Below, piece by piece: positions 31,131 through 46,100 of a stretch of 64,000 nt of DNA. The stretch is taken from contig NW_004454216.1 of NCBI RefSeq assembly GCF_000283155.1, forward strand, positions 796,626 through 860,625, given 5' to 3'. A program made the translations under genes and the position numbers. Source of the stretch: Ceratotherium simum simum (taxonomy: Eukaryota > Chordata > Mammalia > Perissodactyla > Rhinocerotidae). Numbering within the stretch: the first letter of the stretch is position 1; each line of letters starts with the position of its first letter. The notes beneath the pieces are model-generated. The model was not told where the DNA came from, searched no databases, and saw only the letters and a list, made by a program, of their open reading frames with translations.

Positions 31131-34100
31131 GTCACACAAATATAGATGTGCGTCTAGAATATAGGGTGACCTCAGATGGGCCAAGGAGGATTCAGTAAAA
31201 TGTCAAGGTAAAGAACTAAGAATAAATATTGTAAAAAGAGGACAATATCAGGTTCCATACCTGGCCTGAATGACTTTTAAAATAAAAATTTGTATTTGGC
31301 TACTTGACAGAAGTTGGAAGACATGAATATTAACGAAGAAATGTGACACTTGGAAAACCCGTTGATTAAGACTATTTTGGTAATGGTGTTTAGGGATCTT
31401 AAAGATTATAACCCAATATTTTATCAGGAAAAAAAAGCAAAACAAACCAAAAACTAATACCATAAGAGAAAAGGAACTCACAGACATATCCAGGGTTTCT
31501 GTGGGATATTGTGTATATTCAGATTGAGAGATTCTCTCTGCTTTTCCATGGATTATTCAGGATCATCTAACCAGGGCTGTCTGCTTTGGATAGTATCAGA
31601 ATGTCAACTATTAGTAGCAAGGTAGACACAATAATCAGTATAACAAGAGCAAAAATAAAAAAGCAAAAACTACACACAAATTGGCAAAATTAACACATTT
31701 TTAAGCTCCATTTTAACTTTTTGCACCCACATTCTAACAACAGTGTTTTTACCTCTTTTCCCCCTAGATTTAAAAAATGTCAGTGGATGACCACATTACA
31801 CAAACAACACACTATGAAAACTTGGCTTGTGTTTATATAATTTGAAAATATTCAATACCGTGCATTGTTGTTTAATCAGACATAAATAGTTTATCTTAAG
31901 TAACTGTAATGAATATTATTCTTAAACAAACCAAGAAATTCTGGGAGCAGTTGGAGAGATGAAAAAATGGAACAGGTCATGCAGGAAGCTTCTTGATGCT
32001 GTAGGCTCATAGATCAAAAAAAAATTGAGACCCCTTTCCTTTTCTGAGTAAAGGCCACTCAGCCCTAATATCCTGAGAGCTGTTAAGACGAGGATACAAA
32101 CTCGCCTTGTACTTTTCCCCTCCCAGTGCCTGTCTCATGCATAGTAGGAGCAGAACATTTTAAGGAAGACTCCTAAACCTCTACCATAATCTTATGAAAA
32201 GAGCTTGTTTGGATATCAGATAAATTTAGATTCAATTCACAGCTCTGCCATTACTAGCAATGTGAATTTAGACATTAGACCTCTCTGAATCTCAGTTTAT
32301 TTATTTACCAAATAAGGATAATAATGGCTGCCCTGCAGATGTATGGTTAGAATTCAATGGGCTAGCATTTATCAATGTCTAGTACAGTACTTAGCACCTC
32401 AGCAGCTCAATAATGTTCTCTTTCCTGTTAATATAGATTAATCAGATTTTCTTCCTGAAAACCTAACATAAACATGTAAACAGATGCCAACCTTCCTTCT
32501 TTCTGAGTGGTGTTACCTGGACTGCTGTGTTGCACAATCCAGTACGTACATCACTCTGACTGGTGCCCCCTGGAGGTGTAAAATGTGATGAGCCTGGATG
32601 TTTCCTTATTACACTAACTGGATCTATCTATGACAGAATAAATGGTGGAGACATTTACACAAAACCCCACTCCCTTCCCATTTTCCCAAGCTACCGATGT
32701 GTAAAAGCCCGATCTCTGCTAGTAACTAGCCAGATGATCTTGGACAAGTCGCTTTTTCTCTCTGATTCTCAGTTTTCTCATTGGGATCAAAAAGACCTCT
32801 GGAAGACTTCCCAGTAGGTAGTCTCTAACATTCTGGGGTTTTCTCTGGCTAGTGTGAGCTAAGACAATCTTTAAGGTCAGACGGAAATCACCGAGGTCCT
32901 TGGGAAGGAGGGGGAAGTTAGAGAGGAGCGCAGTAGCTGCAGAGCTCACATGACCCAAAGCAGGAAAAGGAAGTGATTGTGGTTCTCACTAAGCTCGCTG
33001 TCTTCCCCCACACCGTGATCTTTCTTTTTTAGGTCTGCCTAAAATAAATTTAGTTTGGGGAGTGGTTTGGTAATCTGGTGAATAGCTCAAATGATCCTAC
33101 TTATCCCTCATCTACTGTATAGAGGAGTCCTGGGCCAGGCAGCTCCAAGCAGCCTAGTGTTTCCTAGGAACTGCCTGGTTTTCAAGGGCTGTTGTCCTTC
33201 CCTCCATCTTCTTGCCACTCTTGCCCACTCTTGCTCACGTGCCTCTTTACAGTCAATATGTCCCACACCCACCTCTGGCTGGATGTAAACACTGATCTGC
33301 TTCTGGTCACTATAGATTAGTTTAGCCTGTCCTAGAATTTCACGTAAATGGAATAATATAGAATGTATTCTTTTTGTCTGTCTTCTTTCACTCAGCATGT
33401 TTTTGTGATCTATCCATGGTCTCGTGTGTATCAGTCTTTTGTTCCTTTTTACGGACAAGTAGTATCCCACTGTATGGCTATACCACAGTTTGGTTTATCC
33501 ATTACCTTGTTGATAGACATTTGAGTTATCGACAATTTGGGGCTATTACAAATAAAGCTGTCATGAACATTTTGGTCCAAATCTTTTTGTTGACATGTAT
33601 TTTTATTTCTCTTGGGAAATACCTAAGAGTGGAATTGCTGAGTCACATAATAAGTGTGGGTTTAACTTTTTAAGAAACTGCCAAACTGTTTTCTTAAAGG
33701 AATGTATCATTTTTCATTCCTACCAATAATGTATTGGTTTCAATTTCTCCACATCCTTGTCTATACTTGGTATTGTTAGTATTTTTAATTTTAACCACTC
33801 TGTGGGTGTGTGGTCATTTTAATTTGTATTTTTCTGTTGACTAATTTTATTAAGCATCTTTTCATGTGCCATTCGTATGTCTTCATATATCTTCATTTTG
33901 AAGTGTCTGTTCAAATCTTTTTCTCACTTTTAAAGTGGGTTTTTTGTATTCTTTTTGCATTTTAAGAGTTCTTTGTATATTCTGGATACCAGTCTTTTGT
34001 GAGATATGTGTTTTACAAATATTTTCTTCCAGAGTGTAGCTCACCTTTTCATTTTATTAATGGCATTTTTTGAAGATCAGAAGATATTAATTCTGATGAA

Positions 34101-37100
34101 GTCTAATATATAAAAATTTTTTTATGGTTAATGCTTTATATGTTTAAGAAATTTTTACCTATCTCAAAATTGTGAAGATTTTCTCCTGTGTTTTGTTCTT
34201 AAGGATTTATAGTTATAGCTTTTAAATTTAAGTCTATGATCTATTTCAAATTAGATTTTGTGTACAGTGTGAGGCAGAGATTGAGGTTCATTTTTTTTCA
34301 TATGGGTATTTCATTATTCCAACACCACTAAAAGATTATTTTTTCCTCATTGACTTACTTTCCATCTTTGACCGTATACATTTGGGTCTATTTCTAGACT
34401 ACTTTATTGATCTATGTGTCTACCTTGACCCCTACCATATGCGCTGATTATTGTTGCTTTATGATAAGTCATGAAATGAGGCAGCCCTCAAATTTGCTCT
34501 CTTTTTTTTAGAAAAAACTTTTTACTATCCTGGAACTTTACATTGCCACATACATTTTAGAATAAGTTAGTCAATTCCTACAAAAACGTCTGTTGGTATT
34601 TTGATTGGGATTACATTGAATCTATAGATCATTTTGGAGAGAACTGACATCTTAATAATCTTGAGTTTTCCAATCCATGAACATGGGCTATCTCTCCATT
34701 TATTTAGATCTTTTTTAATTTTTTCAGAAAAATTTTTCAGTCTTAAGATTTTGCACATATTTTGTTAAATTTATCCTAAGATATTTCATGTGGTGGTAAG
34801 TGGTATTTATTTTTAACTTTCAATTTCCAAATGTTCATGGCTAGTATGTAGAAATAAAATTGATTTTGATAGTGACCTTGTATCCTGTGACCTTGCCAAA
34901 TTTTAATAGTTCTTAATAGTTCTAGTAGCACTTTTTTGGTAGATTCTTTAGGATTTTCTACACCTATGATCATATTGTCTGTGAATAAAATCTTATAGTC
35001 TGAGTCACTCACCTTTGTGCTTTTACTTTTGTAATAAAAACAAAAAGATCTGTTCTTTCTCTTAGCTCATCTTTGAGGCACTGGATTTCACTTGGTTCCC
35101 ATAAACTGCATTGCTTTATCAATTCCAAGGTATTTTAAAATTTAAAATAGGTATCTGAGAGTTAATGTGTTAAAAGTTGCTTAGGTAGTCCACTTAGCAC
35201 ACTGAATTCTAATTTTTTGTTTTCCTCTCTATGTCTTCCACCTGACCACTATCTCCATACATTAATCATCTTTGTGTCCTCAGAGCCTAGTAGTGCCTCA
35301 CACTCAAAAGTTTAATTAGAGCCAGCCCTAATGGCCTAATGGTTAAAGTTTGACAATACTCCACTTTGGTGGCCTGGGTTCAGTTCCCAGGTGCAGAACC
35401 ACACTACTTGTCTGTCAGTGGCCATGCTGTGGCGGCAGCTCACATAGAACTGGAAGGACTTACAACTAGAATATACAACTATGTACGGGGGCTTTGGAGA
35501 GGGAGGAAAAAAAGGAAGATTGGCAACCAGATGTTAGCTCACTGCAAATCTTTCCCAGCAAAAAAAATAAAAATTAATCATTAAATATTTATTGAATGAA
35601 GGGATGATATAACTAAGACCTGTTTAGAGTGGCTTCAGCTATATTCTAAAGAATTTAATAAGAAGTTAGTCTTCTTGGGCCCCAACATTTTCATTCAAAG
35701 TATATTATCTGTTGGCATGATCATCTGACTAGACTTGCTGTCATCCATTAGGTGGATATTCCTGAATCTCATTTTCTAATCCCTTTTAAAAAACCTGTTT
35801 CAAGGGGGGAGGGAGGAAGGTGAAAGAGGTGACAGAGCACATGTGTGTGGTGATGGATGGTAATTAGTCTTTGGGTGGTGAACATGATGTAGTCTACACA
35901 GAAATTGAATATAATGATGTACACCTGAAATTTACATAATGTTATAAATCCATGTACCTCAATAAAAACTAAATAAATGAGTTGTCAAAGCCCCCCCAAA
36001 TATTTATATATATATAAAAACTTGTTTCAACTATAATATAGTTATGACCCACGTAGCAATCATTGGATTCGTTAAAACTTTGCAGATTTTTCCCATTTGA
36101 AAGTAATGTTTAGGCCTATTTTCTTCATTCTTCATCTGAATACTTTTGCTGGGAAATAGTCATTTACATGTTTTTGGACCCAACAGCTTTTTGGACACAG
36201 ACATTTCTAAAGTGTTGATGTTGTTGAACCAGCAACACAGGATCTCTGCCTTCACTGCTGCCAGAGAGTTTAGGGCATGTCTGGAACAGAGGGTTCTTCC
36301 AGCACTTAGGTTAATTTCATCTGGTTCAAAGCCAGCTTTCCAAAATTAACTGACTAAAGCTGAGAAGGCTTTTTAAAAAGACCTTTGGTGGACTTAGAAT
36401 ACAAGGCCACCAGATGGATCTATTCTTCCATGAAAGAGGAGCACTTCCGCTGTGAGATGGCCATTCTACCTGTAACCAATGTATCTGGTTTTCTTGAGCT
36501 AGTAAGTCCCAGTAACATCACTATCTCAATTCCCTAAACTTCCATTTCTGGCTGCAGGAAGTCAAATTTTTTTTATTTAGGATTCTCTTGCCCAAATGTT
36601 TCTAAGAATCCCCAGGGGTCCTTATCTGTGTCCAAGTATCAGTTCTGACTGCCACTTATTGGTGCTGGTGCTGGTACTGAGCTATCACTTCATATCTTCA
36701 GGCCAAAGAGATATGCAAAGGTGCTCTCTACTCTCATAGTAAAGACAAAAGTGAGGTAAGAAGGAGAATGTCTCCTTTAGGTGTTACATTCTCTTGGGGA
36801 TAGAGGTGTCCCAAATTAAGGTTATTTGAGCCTTAAAGTGTTATAACAATTAGTAATAAAAGTGAATTTTATTAGTTAGCTTTTATTAGTTTTAGTTATT
36901 TCAGGAATTATCGTATTTGGGGGTGGGGGTGAAGAGCATTCATTTTTGACAAGAAAATACACTAAATATTTACTGTATAGATAAATTCTCCAGTGCTACA
37001 TTTTTCATAACCATCATTTTTAATGACTTCCTAGTATGTAATTGAAAGGCAATATTGTGATTTACTTAACTATTCTCCAATTATTGGCCACATAAGTTGT

Positions 37101-40100
37101 TTCTCGGTTCTTGCTGTTATATACAATATTTCAGTGAATATCATTAGACATTAAGCATTGCCATATTTTAAATTATTTCCTTGGGGTAGACTCCCAGGAC
37201 TAGAATGTGTGGGTAAAAGGGTATATGAATATTGTTGTGCTTCTTGACATAGAGTACCTAATTGCTAGAAAGCAAATCCATTCAGAGAGGAAAATAACTT
37301 CCCAGTTACTAGAATATAGGTATCATTGTCCTCTAATATTTAGGAACATGAAAAATGGGACTAAATATTAGAAGATTATTTAGTGAGCAAAATCACAGTC
37401 TAGAGGAAATAATATTCACTTATGGAGAGTTTAAATCAGGCTATGGTATGCAGGCCACACTAATCTCTTACTCTCAGACCCAACACTGGTAGACTTTGGG
37501 GCCTCAGTTTATTGCTAAAAGTAAACAGATCACACATCAACATTTCCAATTTTCTGGGAAGGTGGGTTTGCTGACTTCCCTGTGCTAGATGGGTCTCTGT
37601 CATGTGATTACTTCCAGCATCCACAAGCTGAGGAACAAAGTGTCAGAGGAGCATGATATTCTCAAGAAGAAGGAGATGGAATCAGGGCCCAAAGCATCTC
37701 ATGGCTACGGAGGTCGGTTTGGGGTAGAAAGAGACCGAATGGACAAGGTGAGTTGAAAGGGAGGTATTTGCTTTAAAAAAAAAGATAGATTGATTCATTT
37801 GTTGGTTTCATGGTTTAAAACCTGTTCGAAAGTACAATGTTCATTTGGCCTTTAAAATAGAATGTCCACATATTATTTGTATCATTTTTTCCCCTGATCT
37901 CAACACGTAAAATATGGATGGCAGAAAATGGGAGCCAAGTATTTAGAAGGACTGACCTATTGTAGGCCCAGGCACACTGTAAGTCCTAGACTGAGAAGAC
38001 AGGGAGCACAATTAGAGAAGGGAAATATATGTTTTAAAATCATTTACTGCTTTTAAATGTTTGTGTATTTTGTCTATGTTGCAACTTCTCTTATTATTCA
38101 AGAGAAGTTTTCTTTACTGTGTATTTAGTGTTCTTTTTGTATATATATTATACGTTATTTATATGATACGCACACAGATATGAAAAATATTGATGTGAAT
38201 TCATCCATTAGATGCCCTCAAATATGAATATTGTTTTCCCTTTATCCATTAGATGCTATAAAAGCATGATAAAAGAATGCTTGTATATTGAATCATATTT
38301 TTGTTGACTTTCCTAACCTCAAAAACAGAGATATATTCCTATAAGAAAAAAGGTTTTCTCTCCAAGGAGAGAAAAAAAATCCAATGAAAGCCTTTAGTTC
38401 ACCCTCAAGAAGTGTTTTGTTTTGTCATTGTGTAAAGTGTAGTGTAGGCATTGTATTCTCCCACAAAATTCCTAGGAAAAAATAAAATAGACAAGCAGTC
38501 ATTCATTCTTAAACTCAACAAGCAAAGTTGACCTATACAGACCCAAAAATATTGCAAAATGAGTTCCCAGAAGCTCATTTAGGGCAGTGCTTTTACATCA
38601 ATCTGTGTATTGGTGTTGTTTATTGGAGCATAGGATTGGAAATACAGGAGGAAGGAGAAGTTTTCTAATTTCTTCTCAGTTGAGACTCTGCAAGATATCA
38701 TTATTTGGTTTGAAATATTACTCAATTCCCAGATTACTAAGGCATCCAGATCTAAATATTAGAAGAGATGTATGTTTCAAGAGCAAATAGAAAATAAAAC
38801 AGTAGATGGAATAAAAAAGATTTAAGTAATATGCCATCTTGAACTAGTCACAGTATTGTCTACCAACCCCCTTTGGTATAAAGAGTCAGTCACTGCTAAA
38901 CATCAGGGCTCAGGTGGCACTTCTGAACTTTGATGGTCATACAGGAGCAAAGGTCCAGAGAAAAAGCACTTGGCTGTTTTAGTGAAATATTCAATCTTGT
39001 CTATGGCATCCACTCAGTCCCCCTTGGTCTCTCCCCTGTAACTACCCTCATTTCTTTTTTGAAGCACAAAGCCCTTGCTTTAGGTCTCTTTTTGTTTCTG
39101 GTTTCAATACTGCTCCATCTACCTAGTCTCTATCCTTCTGGTTCCAGCCCGTCCTATGGGAGTTTCCTGAATGATGAGTTCCTAATGATATTAAAGAAGA
39201 ACCAGGATGTGCAAGGCTTCAGAAGAAGTCACCTTGCTCATCCATCACATTTTCCTTGGCACCACTGTCAGAGGCTATGAGTCTGACCCAGAATGAAATT
39301 TCCTGTGTTCTTACATCCCATTCCATCTCTGTATCTGTTTTTCTTCATGGTCATTTTGTCACTCAATCCATCCCTGATTTTTCTCAGAGTGCTGTGGGCC
39401 ATGAGTATGTTGCTGAGGTGGAGAAGCACTCTTCTCAGACTGACGCTGCCAGAGGCTTTGGGGGCAAATATGGAGTTGAGAAGGACAGGGCAGACAAGGT
39501 AAGTGACAACTCTCTCCCCACGCCACCCAACTCGAATCATGTGGGACATACCAACACTCACCCTTGAATGTGGGTCTATGCTTTTCCTGTGGAAAGACAG
39601 GGCAGTGGACTCAAGGAGGGTCCATCACAAGAATAGTTCCCATGGCCTCCCTCAGCAAGTTCCTTGGTGCCACTGTTGGAGGACGTGTGCTGAGCTGAAA
39701 GGCGTTACTTTAAATGAGACAAAGACTCTGTTGGTTTTTATTATATCTGTATGCATGAAGAGAGAAGAGGGGAATTCCAAAGCTCCTCTTTTGGTCAAAC
39801 TTCAAAACCTTATAAAAATTTACGCTTTTCAGGAAAGTAGAGATGTCAGCTTAAATATTATTACCATGTATCAAATAATAAAAAAAAACACAACTAATTA
39901 GGGTTACAATGTTTTTAAAAGGTAAAGGTTACTTTTCACAGGACTTAGCATCACATCCGTGAAGTCCAGGTGTTTTAAAGACTCTTTTGTACAAAAAAGT
40001 AGTTTTTAAGAGAAAAGCAAGGACAGTATGATTACTGATGAGAGAGTGGTCAGGAGAGCACGATTGATAACTCATTGATGTTCTTATTTTCACATCTTAG

Positions 40101-43100
40101 TAGATCAGCTTCTTTGATCTCATTTTTTTACGCAGAATAGTGTCTCTTCTCCTGCAGCTGCGCACAGAGGACATCTTCACAGCTAGCGGAGATTTTTTTT
40201 TTACCTGCAGTTGTTAATTAGATGGGCCTGAATCCTTGAAGTTAAGTGTGAGAATGTTATTTGCATTGTAGGGGGGAAAAAACAGAAAAGTTCAAAACAT
40301 TGTAAGCGAAAGGAAAAGCGCAGAAGGTAATTTTTTAAGACTAATGGAATATGGAGCATGTAATATTCTTTTCTAATCAGGATGGAATTTCCTTTCCATC
40401 TTGTCCCCCCTCCTGCCTTTGCCTAATCTTTCATTGTTCTCTCTTTCATCTTCTGCCTCCAGAGCCACAAACTAAATCACCTAAACAATCAGTGTGTCAT
40501 GTAAATCAAGAGACAGTACACATGACTAGCTCTTAAGATGCAAAATCTAGACTTGCTTAGAGACTCATAGTTACTGAGCCAGATAAGGACGCAGCTATGT
40601 GGGGATGTTAGGTACAGGCCAATATATCCAGTCCTGGAACAGCTAGGATCCAGACTCTCCTGGTTGCCTCTCATCTCACCACAATCCACATCTGGGTTTC
40701 CACTGCTGAGTAGGGAAAGAGAAGAGGCACAGTAGAATCAATTAGGAATAGGATAATATCTCCTACATGCACATAGTGCTTTATAGTTTACGAGGCACTT
40801 TGCTAGCTGTTATCTCATCTTATTTCATGAGAGGTAGGAAGAAAAGCCCTAGTTTACTGAGTGACCCAATGCAGATGCTTCATATACCTTGCCCCATTTA
40901 GTCCTCACAATATCCCAAACAAAGAGGGATCATTTCTCTCATTTTATAGTTGAGGTTAATAAGGCAGGCATACCTATTTGCATTTCATACTTGAAGAGAC
41001 CGAGGCTCAGTAGTATTAAAGGACATACCTAAAGTTAAACAACTCTAAATAGGGAAGGTGAGGTTGGGGTTTGAGTCGAGAGCGGTCTGTGTCCAGAGCC
41101 TGTGTTCTTTGCTCTGTAGCATACTGTGTCTACACCAGCCTGTCAGGCTACCATCTGTTTCTATGTTAAACCCCATACTCAGCCCTGAGCCCCTATAAAC
41201 TAACCTCTGGACTGAGCTAGGAGTAAGGGTAAGTGGGGAGGGGAAAAACTGTCAGCTCTGACTCTAACCAATTCTCTCTTCTTTTCTCTGTAGTCAGCAG
41301 TTGGCTTTGATTACAAAGGAGAAGTGGAGAAACACGCATCTCAGAAAGGCAAGGACCCTGCCCTTCAGCGTTAGCAATCTGACTGACCTGCTATTCTGCT
41401 CAGACTTTAGCTCCCAATAGCTGTCATCAACTCCCTTTAGTTCCATGACCCACTTCCCCACTATTTTATTTATTTTTAAATTCAAGTATGTTCTTGCTTC
41501 TTTCTTTCTCCTTTATCGCTTTCTATGAGATTGATCAAATTTTCTTTAGTCCCCTTTTCTTTCTAGTGGATTGAAAATAAGGTGTTCTACTCCTTCATTT
41601 TAGGAAGTAATCCCTAAGTTTTAACATGCATCTTTGACTTAAATTTAAAATTAATCACTATCTCTTCCCGAGTAATAAAGGAAATGTAAAATAATTTAAT
41701 TACATTCCTTCTACATTCTACATTCTTTGTACCAACTGGACAATTGTTGTTGTCCAGTATATTGGTTCCATGTGTTTTTAAACCCCACAAAAATTAGTCA
41801 TTATTATTACTTAGTAAATGCTTGTTTAAATGGACCAGCATATTTGCCAACTTCCTAGCTCATCATTGTTTATTGTATTTCATTGTTTCCTCTTTGTTTC
41901 TTCTTTTTCCATCTTGCTAAAGTATATCCTTTGCTAATTCTTTTAGTGAGAGTCTATGAAAGAACTCCCAGTTTTTGTCTGAAAAATGTCTTTATTTTGC
42001 TCCATTCTTCATTGTTATTTTCCCTTCATCACTTTGAAGATATTATTTCATTGTCTCTGACATCTCTCTTGTGTCAGTCTAATCGTCATTGCTTTGTAGG
42101 GATCTTGTCTTGTCTCTCTGTTTTGTTTTTGTGTGTGTGTGAAAGGTTTTCTTTTTGTCTCTGATATTCTTAAATATCATCTGGATATGTCTAGGTGTTG
42201 GATCTATTTTTATTATCCTACATGAGACTTATCACTCCTCCTCAACCTGAGAAATGACTTTCATTATGGAAAGTTCTCAGGCATTTTCTCTGGATAGTCT
42301 TCTCCTCTATGCTCTTTTATTCTTTCTCCTGGAACTCATATTAGATGTGTATTAGAACTTTTCATTCTCTTCTCAATGTCTTTTTTTTAAAGACATTTTT
42401 TAGAGCAGTTTTAGGTTTACAAAAAAATTGAGAGGAAGCTACAGAGATTACTCATACCCCCCCACATGCAACATTAGCAACATCATTCACCAGAATGGTA
42501 CATGTTTTACTGAAAAGATGAACCTACATGACACATCATAATCACCCAAAGTCCATAGTTTACCTTAGGGTTCGCTTTTGGTGTTGTACTTTCTATGGGT
42601 TTAGACAAATGTATAGGGACATATGTTCATCATTATAATATCACACAAAGTATTTTCATTGCCCTAAAAATCATCTGTGCTCTGTCTATTCATCCATTCC
42701 CCACCCCCTCTGACAGCCACTGACCTTTTTACTGTCTCCATAGTTTTGCTTTTTCCAGAATGTCATATAGTTGGAATCATGCATTATGTAGCCTTTTCAA
42801 ATGGGCTTCTTTCACTTAGTAATATGCATTTGTTTCCTCCATGTCTTTTCATAGCTTGATAACTCATTTCCTTTTAGTGCTGAATAATATTGCATTGTCT
42901 GGATGTACCAGTTTATTTATTCATTCACCTACTGAAGGACATCTTGGTTGCTTCCAAGATTTTGCAATTATGAGTAAAGCTGCTGTAAACATCTATGTAC
43001 AGGTTTTTGTGTGGACATATGTTTTCAGCTCCTTTGGGTAAATACCAAAGAGTGTGATTGCTTGATCCTATGATAAGAGTAGGTTTAATTTTGTAAGAAA

Positions 43101-46100
43101 CCGCCAAACTGTCTTCCAATGTAGCTGCATCATCTTGCATTCCCACCAGCAATATAGGAGAGTTCCTCTTGCTCCACATCCTCATCAGCATTTGGTGTCG
43201 TGAGTGTTCGGGATTTTGGCTGTTGAAATAGGTGTGTAGTGGTATCTCATTGTTGTTTGAACTTGCCTTTCCCTGATGACGTATAATAAAGAGCATCTTT
43301 TCATATGCATATTTGCCATATGTATATCTTCTTTGGTGAGATGTCTGTTAAGAGCTTTGTCCCATTTTTTAATTGAGTTGTTTGTTTTCTTATTGTTAAA
43401 TTTTAAGAGTTCTTTGTTTATTTTGGATTACAGTTCTTTATCAGATGTGTCTTTTGCAAATATTTTATCCCAGTCTATGGCTCATCTTCTCACTTCCTCG
43501 ACAGTGTCTTTCACACAGAGCAGAAGTTTTTAATTTTAATGAAGTCCAGCTTATCAATTATTTCTTTCATGGATTGTGTCTTTGATGTTGTCTCTAAAAA
43601 GGCATCACCATACCTAAGGTCATCTAGGTTTTCTCCTATGTTATCTTCTAGGAGTTTTATAGTTTTGCATTTTACGTTTAGGTCTATGATCCATCTTGAG
43701 TTAATATTTATGAAGGGTGTAATGCCTGTGTCTAGATTCATTTTGTTTTGCATATAGATGTCCAGTTGTTCCAGCACCATTTGTTGAAAAGACTATCTTT
43801 GCTTTATTGTATTGCCTTTGGTCCTTTGTCAAAGATCAGTTGACTATATTTAAGGGGGTCTATTTCTGGCCTCTCTATTCTATTCCATTGATCTATTTGT
43901 CTATTCTTCCACCTATACCACATTGTTTTGATTACTGTAGCTTAATAGCAGGTCTTGAAGTTGGGTAGCATCAGTCTTCTGACTTCGCATTGGCTACTCC
44001 TTCAATATTGTGTTGGTTATTCTGGGTCTTTTGCCTCTCCATATAAACTTAAGAATCAGCTTGTCAATTTCCAAAAAATAACTTGCTGAGAATTTGGTTG
44101 GGATTGCATTGAGTCTATGGATAAGGTTGGGAAGAACTGGTATGTTGACAATATTGAGTCTTCCTATCCATGAACATGGAATATCTCTTTATTTATTTAG
44201 TTTTTCTTTAATTTTGTTCATCAGAGTTTTTTAGTTTTGCTCATATAGATTTTGTACATATTTCATTAGATTTATACCAAAGTATTTCTTTGTCAGGGAT
44301 GCTAATGTAAATGGTACTGTATTTTTTTTTTTTTTTAATGAGGAAGATCAGCCCTGAGCTAACATCTGTGCTAATCCTCCTCTTTTTGCTGAGGAAGACC
44401 GGCTCTGAGCTAACATCTATTGCCAATCCTCCTCCCTTTTTTTTTCCCCCAAAGCCCCAGTAGATAGTTGTATGTCATAGTTGCACATCCTTCTAGTTGC
44501 TGTATGTGGGATGCGGCCTCAGCATGGCCAGAGAAGCGGTGTGTCGGTGTGAGCCCAGGATCCGAACCCGGGCCGCCAGTAGCAGAGTGCGCACACTTAA
44601 CCGCTAAGCCACGGGGATGGCCCATGGTACTGTATTTTTAATTTCAAATTCCACTTGCTCATTACTGGTGTATAAGAAAGCAATTGACTTTTGTATATTA
44701 ACCTTGTATCCTGCAACCTTGTATAATTGCGTATTAGTTTCAGGAGTTTGTCAATTCTTTCAGATTTTCTATACACATAATCATGTCATCTGCAAGCAAA
44801 GACAGTTTTATATCTTCCTTCCAAGTCTGTATACATTTTATTTCCTTTTGTTGCCTTATTGCATTAGCAAGGACTTGTAGAGATGTTGAAGAGGAGTGAC
44901 AAGAGAGGACATCCTTGCCTGATCTTAGTGGGAGAGCGTCAAGTTTCTCATCATTAAGTATGATGTTAGCTGTAGGGTTTTTGTAGATAGTTTTTATGAA
45001 GTTGGGAATGTTTCTTTCCATTCCTAGTTTACTGAGAGTTTTTATCATGAATAGGTGTTGGATTTTGTCAAATGTTTTTTCTGCATCTATTGATATGATC
45101 ATGTGATTTTTCTTTTTTAGCCTGTTGATGTGATGGATTACATTAATTGATTTTCAAATGTTGAACCAGCCTTGCATACTTTGGATAAATCCTACTTGGT
45201 CCTGGTGTATAATTCTTTTTATACATTGTTGGATTCAATTTACTAATATTTTGTTGAGGATTTTTGAGTCTATGTTTATGAGAGATATTTTTCTGTGATT
45301 TTCTTTTCTGATAATGTCTTTGTCTGGTTTTGGTTTTAGAGTACTGCTGGCCTCCTAGAATGAGTTAGGAAATATTCCCTCTGCTTTTATCCTCTGAAAG
45401 AGATTATAGAGAATTGATATAATTTCTTCCTTAAGTGTTTGGTGGAATTCTCCAGTGAATCCATCTGGGCCTGGTGCTTTCTATTTTGGAAGATTATTAA
45501 TTATTGATTCAATTTCTTTAATAGATATAGACCTATTCAGATCATCTATTTCTTCTTGTGTGAGTTTTGGCAGATTGTGTCTTTCAAGGAATTAGTCCAT
45601 TTCATCCGGGTTATCAAATTTGTGACAACAGCGTTGTTCATAGTATTCTTTTATTATCCTTTTAATTTCCATGAGATCTGTAGTGATGTCCCATCTTTCA
45701 TTTATGATATTAGTAATTTGTGCTCTCTCTTTTTTACTTACTTAGCCTGGCTAGAGGATTATCAATTTTATTGATCTTTTCAAAGAACTAGCTTTTGGTT
45801 TCATTTATTTTCTCTATTGATTTTCTCTTTCAATTTCTTTGATTTTTGCTTTAATTCTTATTTCTTTTCTTCTGCTTACTTTGGGTTCAATTTGCTATTC
45901 TTTTTCTGTTTCCTAAAGTGGAAATTTAGACTATTGCTTCTTACTTTTGATTTGATTAATTTCCTTTTTTTCTTCTTTTCTAATATATGCATTCAATGCT
46001 ATAAATTTCCCCCTAAACACTGCTTTCACTGCATCACCCACATTTTGAGAAGTTGTGTTCTTGATGTCTCTTAATTTTTCTTCTCTATTTCCATCTCTTT

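Larger units (their letters stand above)
30742..37617 (+). other. HCLS1: HCLS1 large intron
   Basis: A 6.9 kb GT-AG intron with a TATC microsatellite (about 31060-31130), MIR relics (about 32215-32420 and 32705-32800), an antisense L1 block (about 33290-35060), an old ERE (about 35320-35565), a sense L1 tail (about 35800-35965) and an L1-like stretch (about 36940-37240). Confidence 0.85.

Noticed and set aside
43511..43780. Novel 89-residue minus-strand protein
   Set aside because: Contains [17 protein letters not shown], the standard L1 ORF2 C-terminal region.
44740..45102. Reverse transcriptase gene
   Set aside because: Fragment of an inactivated L1 ORF2 with stops on both sides; SIDAEKTFD and LADD motifs remain but no full ORF2.
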